Positions 1-7,065 of a stretch of DNA of 9,461 nucleotides are shown here, piece by piece. The notes beneath the pieces were generated by a model, which worked only from the letters and a program-made list of their open reading frames with translations, had not been told where the DNA came from and ran no database searches. This DNA is from an uncultured Alphaproteobacteria bacterium (GTDB lineage: Bacteria > Pseudomonadota > Alphaproteobacteria > Micavibrionales > Micavibrionaceae). Positions within the stretch are counted from its first letter, which is position 1, and each line of letters opens with the position of its first letter. Both the position numbers and the translations under genes were made by a program. The stretch spans positions 1 to 9,461 of the forward strand of contig CAMLMM010000074.1 in the NCBI GenBank assembly GCA_946481105.1, given 5' to 3'.

Positions 1-1236
1 CCGTTTGAAATGATGGTCGCGTTCCGGTACCTGCGGGCACGCAAGGCTGAAGGATTTGTTTCAGTTATCGCTGCATTTTCCTTTCTGGGTATTATGCTTG
101 GCGTTGCGACTCTTATTACCGTTATGTCAGTGATGAATGGGTTCCCGAAAGACCTGATCGGGCGCTTGCTGGGTATGAATGGACATATCAATATTTATGC
201 GCAAGGTGGTCCGCTGATTGGTTACGAAGCACTGGAGCATGATATTTCGCAGGTTGAAGGCGTTGTCTCCGTATCGCCGGTTGTTGAGGGGCAAGTGCTG
301 GTAATGGCAAACAATAATGCCTCCGGTGCGATTATACGCGGATTTACTCAGGAATATATGAAGAAGAAGCCGTTACTGGCAACATCCATCATTGCCGGAA
401 AAATTGATCAATTCACTGGTGATGCCGTCGGTATCGGCGTTGGGCTTGCTGAAAAATATAATTTGAATTTGGGTGATTCACTGACTTTGATGGCGCCTAA
501 AGGCAAAGCCAGCCCATTTGGCACCATACCGCGTACCGCGCAATTCCGCATAGGATTGATTTTCGACGTCGGAATGCATGAATATAATAATGGCTTCATT
601 TTTATGCCACTTGACGCCGCGCAGCGTTTCTTCCAAATGCCACTTAATTCAGCCAATATTCTTGAAGTCATGGGCAGCGACCCATCAAAAATTGACCATA
701 TCAAAGAAGCGCTTGGCATTGTTGTCAATGGCCGGGCAGGGGTTTATGACTGGCGTGATTCAAACCCGAGTTTCTTCTCCGCGCTTCAGGTTGAACGCAA
801 TGTCATGTTTATTATCCTGACCATGATTATTCTGGTGGCTGCGTTTAATATCATTTCAAGCATGATCATGCTGGTGAAAGATAAGAGTCGCGATATTGCC
901 ATCATGCGCACCATGGGGGCTTATCGTTCTTCCATGATGAAAATATTTATTTTAACCGGGGCCAGCGTTGGGCTGGGCGGGACAGCCGCGGGAGCAACCT
1001 TGGGCATTCTTCTGGCTAAAAATATCGAAGAAATTCGTCAATTTATCCAAAACATTACAGGGACTAAATTGTTTCCGGATGACGTCTATTTTTTATCCAA
1101 GCTGCCATCCGAGCTTGACTGGGTTCAAGTAACATTTATCGTTCTTATCGCGATTACGTTCTCGGTGCTGGCGACGATTTATCCGGCTTGGCGCGCCTCA
1201 CGTCTCGATCCGGTGGAGGCGCTTCGCTATGAATAA
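1..1236 (+). CDS. lolC: Lipoprotein-releasing ABC transporter permease LolC/LolE (5' end cut off by the window)
   Basis: Inner-membrane permease of the Lol system. With LolD it lifts mature lipoproteins out of the inner membrane and passes them to the periplasmic carrier LolA. Numbering visible residues from base 1, there is one N-terminal membrane segment (about 19-43), a large periplasmic MacB-like domain, then three C-terminal membrane segments (about 269-292, 313-337, 376-397) in the FtsX/MacB arrangement, ending in the family-typical SRLDPVEALRYE. A loop near residues 165-184 (PKGKASPFGTIPRTAQ) resembles the LolA-binding 'hook' of E. coli LolC. The frame is open from base 1, and the codons before the first ATG at base 10 read P-F-E, which fits the usual family lead-in PFE-(R)M-(I/V)A-x-RYLRAR. 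The real start is therefore upstream and the gene is partial. About 411 residues are visible, close to full family length. Only one permease gene is visible; a second LolE copy could lie outside. Confidence 0.93.
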   Translation, partial: PFEMMVAFRYLRARKAEGFVSVIAAFSFLGIMLGVATLITVMSVMNGFPKDLIGRLLGMNGHINIYAQGGPLIGYEALEHDISQVEGVVSVSPVVEGQVLVMANNNASGAIIRGFTQEYMKKKPLLATSIIAGKIDQFTGDAVGIGVGLAEKYNLNLGDSLTLMAPKGKASPFGTIPRTAQFRIGLIFDVGMHEYNNGFIFMPLDAAQRFFQMPLNSANILEVMGSDPSKIDHIKEALGIVVNGRAGVYDWRDSNPSFFSALQVERNVMFIILTMIILVAAFNIISSMIMLVKDKSRDIAIMRTMGAYRSSMMKIFILTGASVGLGGTAAGATLGILLAKNIEEIRQFIQNITGTKLFPDDVYFLSKLPSELDWVQVTFIVLIAITFSVLATIYPAWRASRLDPVEALRYE

Positions 1237-1909
1237 ACCGTTACTTCAGGCCGTGGGACTTGAAAAAACTCATCATCAGGGTGACGAGTCGCTGACTATT
1301 TTTAAAGATATATCGCTGCAGTTGAATGCCGGGGAGATCGTGGCGCTGGTTGGGCAGTCCGGCGCAGGAAAATCGACTCTGCTGCAGATGATTGGCCTGC
1401 TCGACCGGGCGACATCAGGGCGGATTATTATTGATGGCAAGGATGTAGCCCAAATTCCTGACCAGCAACGAACACTTTTGCGCCGCCATAAAATTGGATT
1501 TGTGTATCAGTTTCATTTTCTGCAGCCGGAATTTTCTGCTGAAGAGAATGTTATGATACCCCAGATGATTGCCGGGACGGACAAAAGCAAAGCGCGACAA
1601 AAAGCGCATTCTATCCTCGGTGACATGGGGCTTGGACACCGTTTAACCCATCGCCCCGGACGCTTATCAGGCGGGGAGCAGCAGCGTGTGGCGATTGCGC
1701 GCGCATTGGCCAATGATCCCCAGATACTCCTGGCGGATGAGCCCACTGGAAATCTGGACCCCAAAACATCCGAGGATGTTTTTGCCATGCTGATCTCACG
1801 TGTGCGCAATTCCGGTATCGGGGCGATTATTGCAACTCATAATATGGACCTAGCCCGCAAGATGGATCGTGTTCTTCTGATGCAGGACGGTCAGTTGAGA
1901 GCAGCATGA
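1229..1909 (+). CDS. lolD: Lipoprotein-releasing ABC transporter ATP-binding protein LolD
   Basis: Cytoplasmic ATPase that powers LolC-mediated release of lipoproteins from the inner membrane. The 226-residue protein is of normal family length and has every ABC element: Walker A GQSGAGKST (42-50), Q-loop Gln94 in FVYQFHFL, signature LSGGEQ (146-151), Walker B ILLADE (166-171) with catalytic Glu171, D-loop NLDP (175-178) and switch His204. The FVYQFHFLQPEFSA stretch is typical of LolD rather than of other MacB-type ATPases. The ATG at 1229 overlaps the end of lolC by 8 bases. A strong ribosome site, GGTGGAGG at 1212-1219, sits 9 bases before it inside lolC and supports this start. The overlap implies co-transcription and probably translational coupling, so that permease and ATPase are made together. 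Confidence 0.96.
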   Translation: MNKPLLQAVGLEKTHHQGDESLTIFKDISLQLNAGEIVALVGQSGAGKSTLLQMIGLLDRATSGRIIIDGKDVAQIPDQQRTLLRRHKIGFVYQFHFLQPEFSAEENVMIPQMIAGTDKSKARQKAHSILGDMGLGHRLTHRPGRLSGGEQQRVAIARALANDPQILLADEPTGNLDPKTSEDVFAMLISRVRNSGIGAIIATHNMDLARKMDRVLLMQDGQLRAA

Positions 1910-4900
1910 CAGAGAACGCAGTCACATTGCAGGATTTTGTGCATCTGCATGTGCATTCTGCCTACTCGCTGGCCGAAGGAGCCATTCCAGTCAAGACACT
2001 GGTAAAAAAATGCGCGGCTATGTCCATGCCGGCTGTTGCCATGACCGATTCCGGCAATGCCTTCGGGGCGATGGAATTCTCACTGGAAGCCAGTAAACTG
2101 GGCCTGCAGCCCATTATCGGTACGCGCATTCTTCTGGGAGACGAGGAACATCACCTAGTTTTGCTTGTCCAGACGGAAGAGGGGTATCGCAATCTATCGG
2201 AACTTTTGACCAGATCGTATCTGGATTCTGATGGTACGAGCCGCCCACGTATCAGCTGGGATAATCTACGTCAGTTTGCCTCCGGACTTATTGCATTGAC
2301 CGGCGGAGTTAAAGGGCCGATTGGGCAATATCTTTTATTCAGGCAGATGGAAAATGCCGAGCAAGCTTTAACACAGTTAAAAGACATTTTTGGCGATAGA
2401 TTGTATATCGAGATTCAGCGGCATAATACCTCTGAAGAGAACCAGATTGAATCCAGCCTGATTGATATGGCGTATGCGCATAATGTACCGCTGGTCGCAA
2501 CGAATGATTGCTATTTTCCTTCACGGGATTTTTATCAGGCACATGATGCATTGCTCTGCATCGCCGAAGGCCGCTACATTTCCGAAGATGACCGTCGTAA
2601 GGTAACATCGGAACATTACCTGAAATCTGCCGATGAAATGATTGAGCTGTTCGCTGATCTCCCGGAGGCTATTCAGAACACGCTTATTATTGCGCAACGC
2701 TGCGCCTATTTTTTGAAACCGGTAAAACCAATTCTGCCACCATTTGTGACAGAAAGCGGGTTGCCGGAATCTGAAGAATTAAAAAAGCAGGCAGGCGAAG
2801 GCCTGGCCTGGCGTCTGGAAAATTTTGTTTTTACGCCCGAAACCACGGCAGAAGAACGCGCAGCCAAAAGTAAAATCTATCAGGACAGACTTGCATTTGA
2901 ACTGAATACCATTAACAAGATGGGTTTTCCCGGTTACTTCCTGATCGTTTCGGACTTTATCAAGTGGGCGAAAGATCACGATATTCCAGTGGGGCCGGGG
3001 CGTGGGTCAGGTGCAGGGTCGCTCGTGGCGTGGTCACTGAAGATTACCGACCTTGATCCATTGCAGTTTAACTTGCTGTTCGAACGATTCCTAAATCCTG
3101 AACGTGTATCCATGCCCGACTTTGACGTGGATTTTTGTCAGGATCGCCGTGACGAAGTTATACGTTATGTGCAGGCCCGATACGGGTCAGATCATGTCGC
3201 GCAAATTATTACCTTCGGTAAGTTGCAGGCGCGCGCTGTGGTGCGTGACGTGGGGCGGGTCTTGCAGATGCCATACGGGCAGATCGATAAAATCGCCAAG
3301 ATGATTCCGGCTAATCCGGCCAACCCTGTAACACTTGAAGAAGCGCTGGATGCTGACCTGGAACTACGCAATCAGCGTAGTGATGAACAGATTGACCGCC
3401 TTCTAACCATTGCCCTGCAGCTTGAAGGGCTTTACCGCCACGCATCGACCCATGCTGCCGGGGTGGTGATTGGTGACCGACCGTTGCAGCAATTAGTACC
3501 ACTTTATCGCGATCCGCGATCCGACGTCCCGGCCACGCAGTTCAACATGAAATATGTCGAGCAAGCTGGATTGGTTAAGTATGATTTTCTGGGGCTCAAG
3601 ACGCTGACGGTTATTCAGAAGGCCGTTAAGCTTATTAAAATGCACGGCGGCCCGGATATCGATATCCTGAAAATTCCGCTGGATGACGCTAAAGCCTACG
3701 ACATGATTTCCGATGGTCACAGTGTCGGCATATTCCAATTGGAAAGTACGGGTATGCGCGATACGCTGCGCAAGATGCGGCCCAATCGCTTTGAGGATAT
3801 TATTGCGCTTGTGGCTCTCTACCGCCCCGGCCCAATGGATAATATTCCCATCTATATTGATGTGAAGGATGGTAATTTAGAACCGGATTATCTGCACCCT
3901 AAGCTTAAGCCTATCCTGGAAGAAACTTATGGTATCATGGTGTACCAAGAGCAGGTGATGCAGGCAGCACAGATACTGGCGGGTTATACGCTGGGTGGAG
4001 CCGACTTGTTACGCCGGGCGATGGGAAAAAAGATTAAAGAGGAAATGGATGCGCAACGCGCCATTTTCGTCGAAGGGGCAGGAAAGCATTCTGGCGTAGC
4101 GCCGGAACGTGCCGCTGAAATTTTTGAGCAGATTGAAAAATTTGCCGGGTATGGGTTTAACAAATCTCATGCGGCGGCTTATGCATTGGTTGCCTATCAA
4201 ACAGCCTGGCTGAAAGCGAATTATCCCGTTGAGTTCATGGCTGCATCCATGACACTTGATATGGGCAATACGGATAAGCTGGCCGTGTTTCGCCAAGCTC
4301 TTACCCAGATGAAAATTCAGCTTCATGTGCCGGATGTCAACAAGTCCGAGGTAGAGTTTGCTGTTGAAGGTCAATCTATTCGTTATGCGCTTGCCGCCAT
4401 TAAAGGTGTTGGTATCCAGGCGATGGAATCTCTGGTCGCTGAACGTAATGCCAATGGCCCATTTGCATCGCTTGAAGATTTTCTGAAGCGTATGGATTCC
4501 AAAACCCTGAATAAGAAGCAATTTGAAAACCTGGTGGCTGCTGGGGCCTTGGATTCAATCCATCCCAATCGCGCTCAATTGTTTGCGGGGGCAGAGAGCC
4601 TGGTTCATTACGCAGCGGCATTGGCCGAAGAGCGCAAGAGCGCCCAGAATAGCCTGTTTGCAATGGAGGAGACAGCCTCAAAAGATTTGATACAGCATCA
4701 CTTGCCACAGATCATGGAATGGTCGCCGCTAGATAAACTTGCATATGAATTTCAGGCAATTGGCTTCTATCTTTCGGCACACCCATTGGATTCCAAGGAA
4801 TTGCAGCTGGAACGGATGCGAATTATTACCTATAATCAGATTGAAGAGCAGCTTCGGGATAAACCCATCATGCGGGTACAGCTGGCGGGTGTTCTGCTTA

Positions 4901-5358
4901 AGAAATCGGAAAAGATATCTGCTAAAAGCGGGAACAAATTCGCCTTTCTGACGTTATCGGATACATCTGGCGTGTACGAGGTTATTTTATTTTCCGAGAT
5001 ACTTAGTCGTAGTCGTGATTTTCTTGAGGTTGGCAAATCGCTGCTGCTGTCGGCAGACGCTGAACCGCGCGAGGAGCAGATACGTTTGACCGTTCAGGAC
5101 ATAAAACCGCTGGAAGATGTTCTGATTACTAAAGTGCATGAAGTACGACTGAAACTCGTTCATACAAACAATATGCAGCAGCTGAAGGAAATTGTTATGG
5201 CTGCCGGTGAAGGCAAGTCGGTATATAAAATTGCGGTATTTTGCCCAAGCGTGAATAGGGTGGTTAATCTATGTCTTGCGGGGTCATATGGTTTTACCCC
5301 CGAGATTCGGGACAGGTTGTATCGGCTTCCAGGGTTGAAAAACCTGACAGAAGGATAA
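1906..5358 (+). CDS. dnaE: DNA polymerase III alpha subunit (replicative polymerase)
   Basis: Catalytic subunit of the replicative polymerase; it extends DNA from primers at the fork, held by the beta clamp. The 1150 residues are normal for proteobacterial DnaE. In order: an N-terminal PHP domain (about 10-290) starting FVHLHVHSAYSL; the polymerase core with GPGRGSGAGS (363-372), catalytic MPDFDVDF (Asp407 and Asp409) and the third Asp560 in YDFLGLKTLT; fingers with YRPGPMDNIP, VYQEQVMQ and GFNKSHAAAYA (from 750); a helix-hairpin-helix region (about 826-865); a clamp-binding QNSLF (914-918); an OB fold (about 990-1070) and a C-terminal domain. All three catalytic aspartates are present. Several PHP metal ligands are replaced, so proofreading probably comes from a separate DnaQ. 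The ATG overlaps the lolD stop in ATGA (1906-1909), and only a weak GAGAG lies ahead, so translation probably depends on coupling to lolD. Confidence 0.98.
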   Translation: MTENAVTLQDFVHLHVHSAYSLAEGAIPVKTLVKKCAAMSMPAVAMTDSGNAFGAMEFSLEASKLGLQPIIGTRILLGDEEHHLVLLVQTEEGYRNLSELLTRSYLDSDGTSRPRISWDNLRQFASGLIALTGGVKGPIGQYLLFRQMENAEQALTQLKDIFGDRLYIEIQRHNTSEENQIESSLIDMAYAHNVPLVATNDCYFPSRDFYQAHDALLCIAEGRYISEDDRRKVTSEHYLKSADEMIELFADLPEAIQNTLIIAQRCAYFLKPVKPILPPFVTESGLPESEELKKQAGEGLAWRLENFVFTPETTAEERAAKSKIYQDRLAFELNTINKMGFPGYFLIVSDFIKWAKDHDIPVGPGRGSGAGSLVAWSLKITDLDPLQFNLLFERFLNPERVSMPDFDVDFCQDRRDEVIRYVQARYGSDHVAQIITFGKLQARAVVRDVGRVLQMPYGQIDKIAKMIPANPANPVTLEEALDADLELRNQRSDEQIDRLLTIALQLEGLYRHASTHAAGVVIGDRPLQQLVPLYRDPRSDVPATQFNMKYVEQAGLVKYDFLGLKTLTVIQKAVKLIKMHGGPDIDILKIPLDDAKAYDMISDGHSVGIFQLESTGMRDTLRKMRPNRFEDIIALVALYRPGPMDNIPIYIDVKDGNLEPDYLHPKLKPILEETYGIMVYQEQVMQAAQILAGYTLGGADLLRRAMGKKIKEEMDAQRAIFVEGAGKHSGVAPERAAEIFEQIEKFAGYGFNKSHAAAYALVAYQTAWLKANYPVEFMAASMTLDMGNTDKLAVFRQALTQMKIQLHVPDVNKSEVEFAVEGQSIRYALAAIKGVGIQAMESLVAERNANGPFASLEDFLKRMDSKTLNKKQFENLVAAGALDSIHPNRAQLFAGAESLVHYAAALAEERKSAQNSLFAMEETASKDLIQHHLPQIMEWSPLDKLAYEFQAIGFYLSAHPLDSKELQLERMRIITYNQIEEQLRDKPIMRVQLAGVLLKKSEKISAKSGNKFAFLTLSDTSGVYEVILFSEILSRSRDFLEVGKSLLLSADAEPREEQIRLTVQDIKPLEDVLITKVHEVRLKLVHTNNMQQLKEIVMAAGEGKSVYKIAVFCPSVNRVVNLCLAGSYGFTPEIRDRLYRLPGLKNLTEG

Positions 5359-5389
5359 AATTTGCAGCTTTGGATGAAGAAAAGACCCT

Positions 5390-5416
5390 TTGATATTTAA
5401 TTCTTAACGCTATATT
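5390..5416 (+). promoter_or_regulatory. Candidate sigma70-type promoter before rseP
   Basis: TTGATA at 5390-5395 differs from the -35 consensus at one position. TATATT at 5411-5416 differs from the -10 consensus at one position. The 15-base spacer is shorter than the ideal 17. The elements lie in the gap after dnaE, where a new unit beginning with rseP would need a promoter. Transcription would begin near 5423, giving a leader of roughly 68 bases. The -10 lies inside the CtrA-like box described separately. This is pattern matching only. Confidence 0.35.
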
Positions 5417-5419
5417 AAC
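5404..5419 (+). promoter_or_regulatory. CtrA-type box TTAA-N7-TTAAC upstream of rseP
   Basis: The bases TTAACGCTATATTAAC match exactly the full recognition sequence of CtrA, the cell-cycle response regulator of alphaproteobacteria (TTAA, seven bases, TTAAC). The half-sites start at 5404 and 5415, 11 bases or about one helical turn apart, as two CtrA monomers on one DNA face require. The box lies 71 bases before the rseP ATG. It overlaps the best -10 candidate, which would suggest repression. If instead it serves as the -35 region, with a poor -10 such as GATATA at 5439-5444, activation would be expected. That CtrA exists in this organism is inferred from the likely taxon and not seen here. 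Confidence 0.5.
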
Positions 5420-5477
5420 TGAGAGGCGCACACAATTCGATATACACTGGCATTCGTGTGTCTTCAGTAAAAAATTT

Positions 5478-5483
5478 GGAAAG
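5478..5483 (+). promoter_or_regulatory. Ribosome binding site that sets the rseP start
   Basis: GGAAAG lies 7 bases before the ATG at 5491. The in-frame GTG at 5458, which would add 11 residues, has no purine-rich site at a usable distance. This favours the ATG at 5491 as the start. Confidence 0.6.
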
Positions 5484-5490
5484 AAAATTT

Positions 5491-6912
5491 ATGGAATCAT
5501 TTTTTGACATGCTTCATATGGCAGCGACCAATGTCTGGACATATGGGGTGACCTTTCTGGTAGTGCTGGGTGTTCTGGTTTTTGTACATGAATGGGGTCA
5601 TTATATTGTCGCCAGACTGTGTGGTGTGCGCGTTGAGGTATTCTCGGTCGGGTTTGGGCGCGAAATTTTCGGATGGACGGCGAAATCAGGGACGCGGTGG
5701 AAAATTTCGCTTTTCCCGCTTGGCGGCTACGTCAAAATGTTTGGCGATGCCGACCCTACAAGCGCCGGTCATACAGAGGTTGTCGAAGATGATGCCGGAC
5801 ATACGCATATAATGACGGCTGCTGAACGGGAAGTGGCTTTCTTCGCTAAGCCGGTATGGAAGCGGGCCGCGATTGTATTTGCAGGTCCGGCTATCAATTT
5901 CTTGTTCGCCGTAGTCATTCTGACTGTTCTCTATGCAAGCCTGGGCCGACCAGTCGTTCCGCCGCAGATATCTGGTGTGGAAGTCGGCGGGGCTGCTGAT
6001 AAGGGCAATTTTATGCCGCGCGATGTCATTAAGACCGTTAATGGCACCCCGATTGACAGTTTCCGCGAAGTTCGCCGCACGATTATTCTGACTCTTGATG
6101 AGCCGATAAAATTTGAAATCGAACGCGACGGCAAGCTTATTGAGCTGACAGGTACGCCTAAACGCATGAAAGACGTGGATCGCTTTGGTTTTACCAGTGA
6201 ATACGGTTACATGGGTTTTTTTGGGCCTGCTGATGGGCTTGATATAAAGACAATCGTTGCGGTTAATGGGACTCGCGTGGATGGCAACGTCGACAAGGCC
6301 CGCGAATTGCTTTTGAAATCTCTTGGCCAAGTGACCTTGATCACGACATCCGGGAAGGAAAAAGACGGGAGCCCTAAGGAATTTGAAATGAAGGTCCAGC
6401 CGCCGGCCGACCTTAATAAGCATCTGACTGATAGCAAGTCGAAGGATTATAATGTTCTGATGCTCGGTGTAAAATCAGAAAACAATATTGTGCAATATGG
6501 CCCAATTGAATCCATTGGTGTGGCTGTTCACGAAACTTACGAAATGACAGCCGATACGCTGAAAGCCATTGGTGAGATATTCGTCGGGACACGCAGTACC
6601 CGGGAATTGGGTGGGATTATCCGTATCGGTGCCATGGCAGGGACGATGGCCGAGCAGGGCTGGATAGCTTTGTTTGTGTTTACAGCAGGATTATCTATTA
6701 ATCTTGGTTTGATTAACCTGTTCCCCATCCCCATGCTGGATGGCGGTCATTTGTTATTCTATGGTATGGAGGCTGTTCGCGGGAAACCGATTTCCGAGCG
6801 TGTACAGGAATACGCCTTCCGCTTTGGCTTGGTTATTCTTGTATCGCTTATGGTATTTTCAAACCTTAATGACATCCTGCAAGTCTTTGTTTTTAAAGGC
6901 GCGGGCTCCTGA
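5491..6912 (+). CDS. rseP: Site-2 intramembrane zinc metalloprotease RseP
   Basis: Inner-membrane protease that cuts substrates within the membrane. In the known family it cleaves anti-sigma factors such as RseA during envelope stress and clears leftover signal peptides. From the ATG at 5491 it has 473 residues. Membrane segment 1 (about 18-38) carries the zinc site HEWGH (33-37, catalytic Glu34). Next come the membrane-associated beta region with SLFPLGGYVKMFGD, segment 2 (about 125-148), two PDZ domains (about 163-224 and 235-330), segment 3 with NLFPIPMLDGGH carrying the third ligand Asp417, and segment 4 (about 443-465). All catalytic residues are present. The cytoplasmic loop at 90-106 is acidic and histidine-rich and repeats AGHT. 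An in-frame GTG at 5458 could add 11 residues but lacks a ribosome site. The gene ends with three consecutive in-frame stops, TGA TAA TAA (6910-6918). No anti-sigma gene is in the window, so the substrate here is unknown. Confidence 0.95.
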   Translation: MESFFDMLHMAATNVWTYGVTFLVVLGVLVFVHEWGHYIVARLCGVRVEVFSVGFGREIFGWTAKSGTRWKISLFPLGGYVKMFGDADPTSAGHTEVVEDDAGHTHIMTAAEREVAFFAKPVWKRAAIVFAGPAINFLFAVVILTVLYASLGRPVVPPQISGVEVGGAADKGNFMPRDVIKTVNGTPIDSFREVRRTIILTLDEPIKFEIERDGKLIELTGTPKRMKDVDRFGFTSEYGYMGFFGPADGLDIKTIVAVNGTRVDGNVDKARELLLKSLGQVTLITTSGKEKDGSPKEFEMKVQPPADLNKHLTDSKSKDYNVLMLGVKSENNIVQYGPIESIGVAVHETYEMTADTLKAIGEIFVGTRSTRELGGIIRIGAMAGTMAEQGWIALFVFTAGLSINLGLINLFPIPMLDGGHLLFYGMEAVRGKPISERVQEYAFRFGLVILVSLMVFSNLNDILQVFVFKGAGS

Positions 6913-6932
6913 TAATAATTTCCGTAACCATT

Positions 6933-6966
6933 TCAGCCTGGATGAATAGTTTTACATCCAGGTTGA
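6933..6966 (+). terminator. Strong stem-loop after rseP, possible terminator without a clear T-tract
   Basis: TCAGCCTGGATG (6933-6944) and CATCCAGGTTGA (6955-6966) pair over 12 positions with one G-T wobble, around a 10-base loop. The eight inner pairs are perfect. The structure starts 15 bases after the triple stop of rseP. What follows (CTTATTCCCTT) is only weakly T-rich, so a classical intrinsic terminator is uncertain. It could instead be a 3' stability element or RNA-processing site that separates rseP and bamA expression. The base pairing can be seen directly; the function is inferred. Confidence 0.45.
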
Positions 6967-6975
6967 CTTATTCCC

Positions 6976-7004
6976 TTGATATCACAATGAACTCCCTGTA
7001 AATT
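6976..7004 (+). promoter_or_regulatory. Candidate promoter for bamA
   Basis: TTGATA (6976-6981) matches the -35 consensus at five of six positions. TAAATT (6999-7004) matches the -10 at four of six, with an ideal 17-base spacer. It lies just after the stem-loop, where an independent bamA promoter would be useful. Transcription would begin near 7011, at the foot of the second hairpin. The -10 is weak. A competing -35, TTGACT at 6963-6968, overlaps the stem-loop and has no good partner. Confidence 0.25.
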
Positions 7005-7012
7005 TCCGGATG

Positions 7013-7036
7013 TTGGCGGGCTGCAAGGCCCCCCGA
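7013..7036 (+). other. GC-rich imperfect hairpin in the bamA leader
   Basis: GGGC (7018-7021) pairs with GCCC (7028-7031) around a 6-base loop. After one C-C mismatch the stem extends with GG (7015-7016) to CC (7033-7034) and two weaker pairs outward. A run of five T occurs at 7043-7047, too far from the stem for a typical terminator. It ends 29 bases before the bamA ATG and leaves the ribosome site free. Possible roles are protection of the 5' end of the mRNA or attenuation of read-through from rseP. Confidence 0.3.
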
Positions 7037-7065
7037 ATCGTCATTTTTCCATATCGAGAATTCAT

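Noticed and set aside
1042..1099. Two near-matches to DnaA boxes (TTATCCAAA and TTATCCAAG)
   Set aside because: Each is imperfect, and both lie in conserved lolC coding sequence with no AT-rich unwinding region or box cluster, so there is no case for an origin.
4009..4521. A 170-codon open frame on the minus strand, opposite dnaE
   Set aside because: It is entirely inside the conserved polymerase fingers region of dnaE, with no domain or context supporting a gene.
5359..5400. A terminator after dnaE
   Set aside because: Only a 4-pair AAAG/CTTT hairpin around 5381-5391 is visible, with no T-run; it is too weak to call.
5458..5490. GTG at 5458 as the rseP start
   Set aside because: No ribosome site precedes it at a usable distance, and the extra 11 residues are not part of the conserved family start. 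The ATG at 5491 has GGAAAG seven bases upstream.
5686..6423. A 245-codon open frame on the minus strand, opposite rseP
   Set aside because: It lies wholly inside a confidently identified gene. No ribosome site precedes its ATG (GACTTGCTATCAGTC on the minus strand), and the translation shows no recognisable domain. It is best explained as the shadow of rseP codon use.
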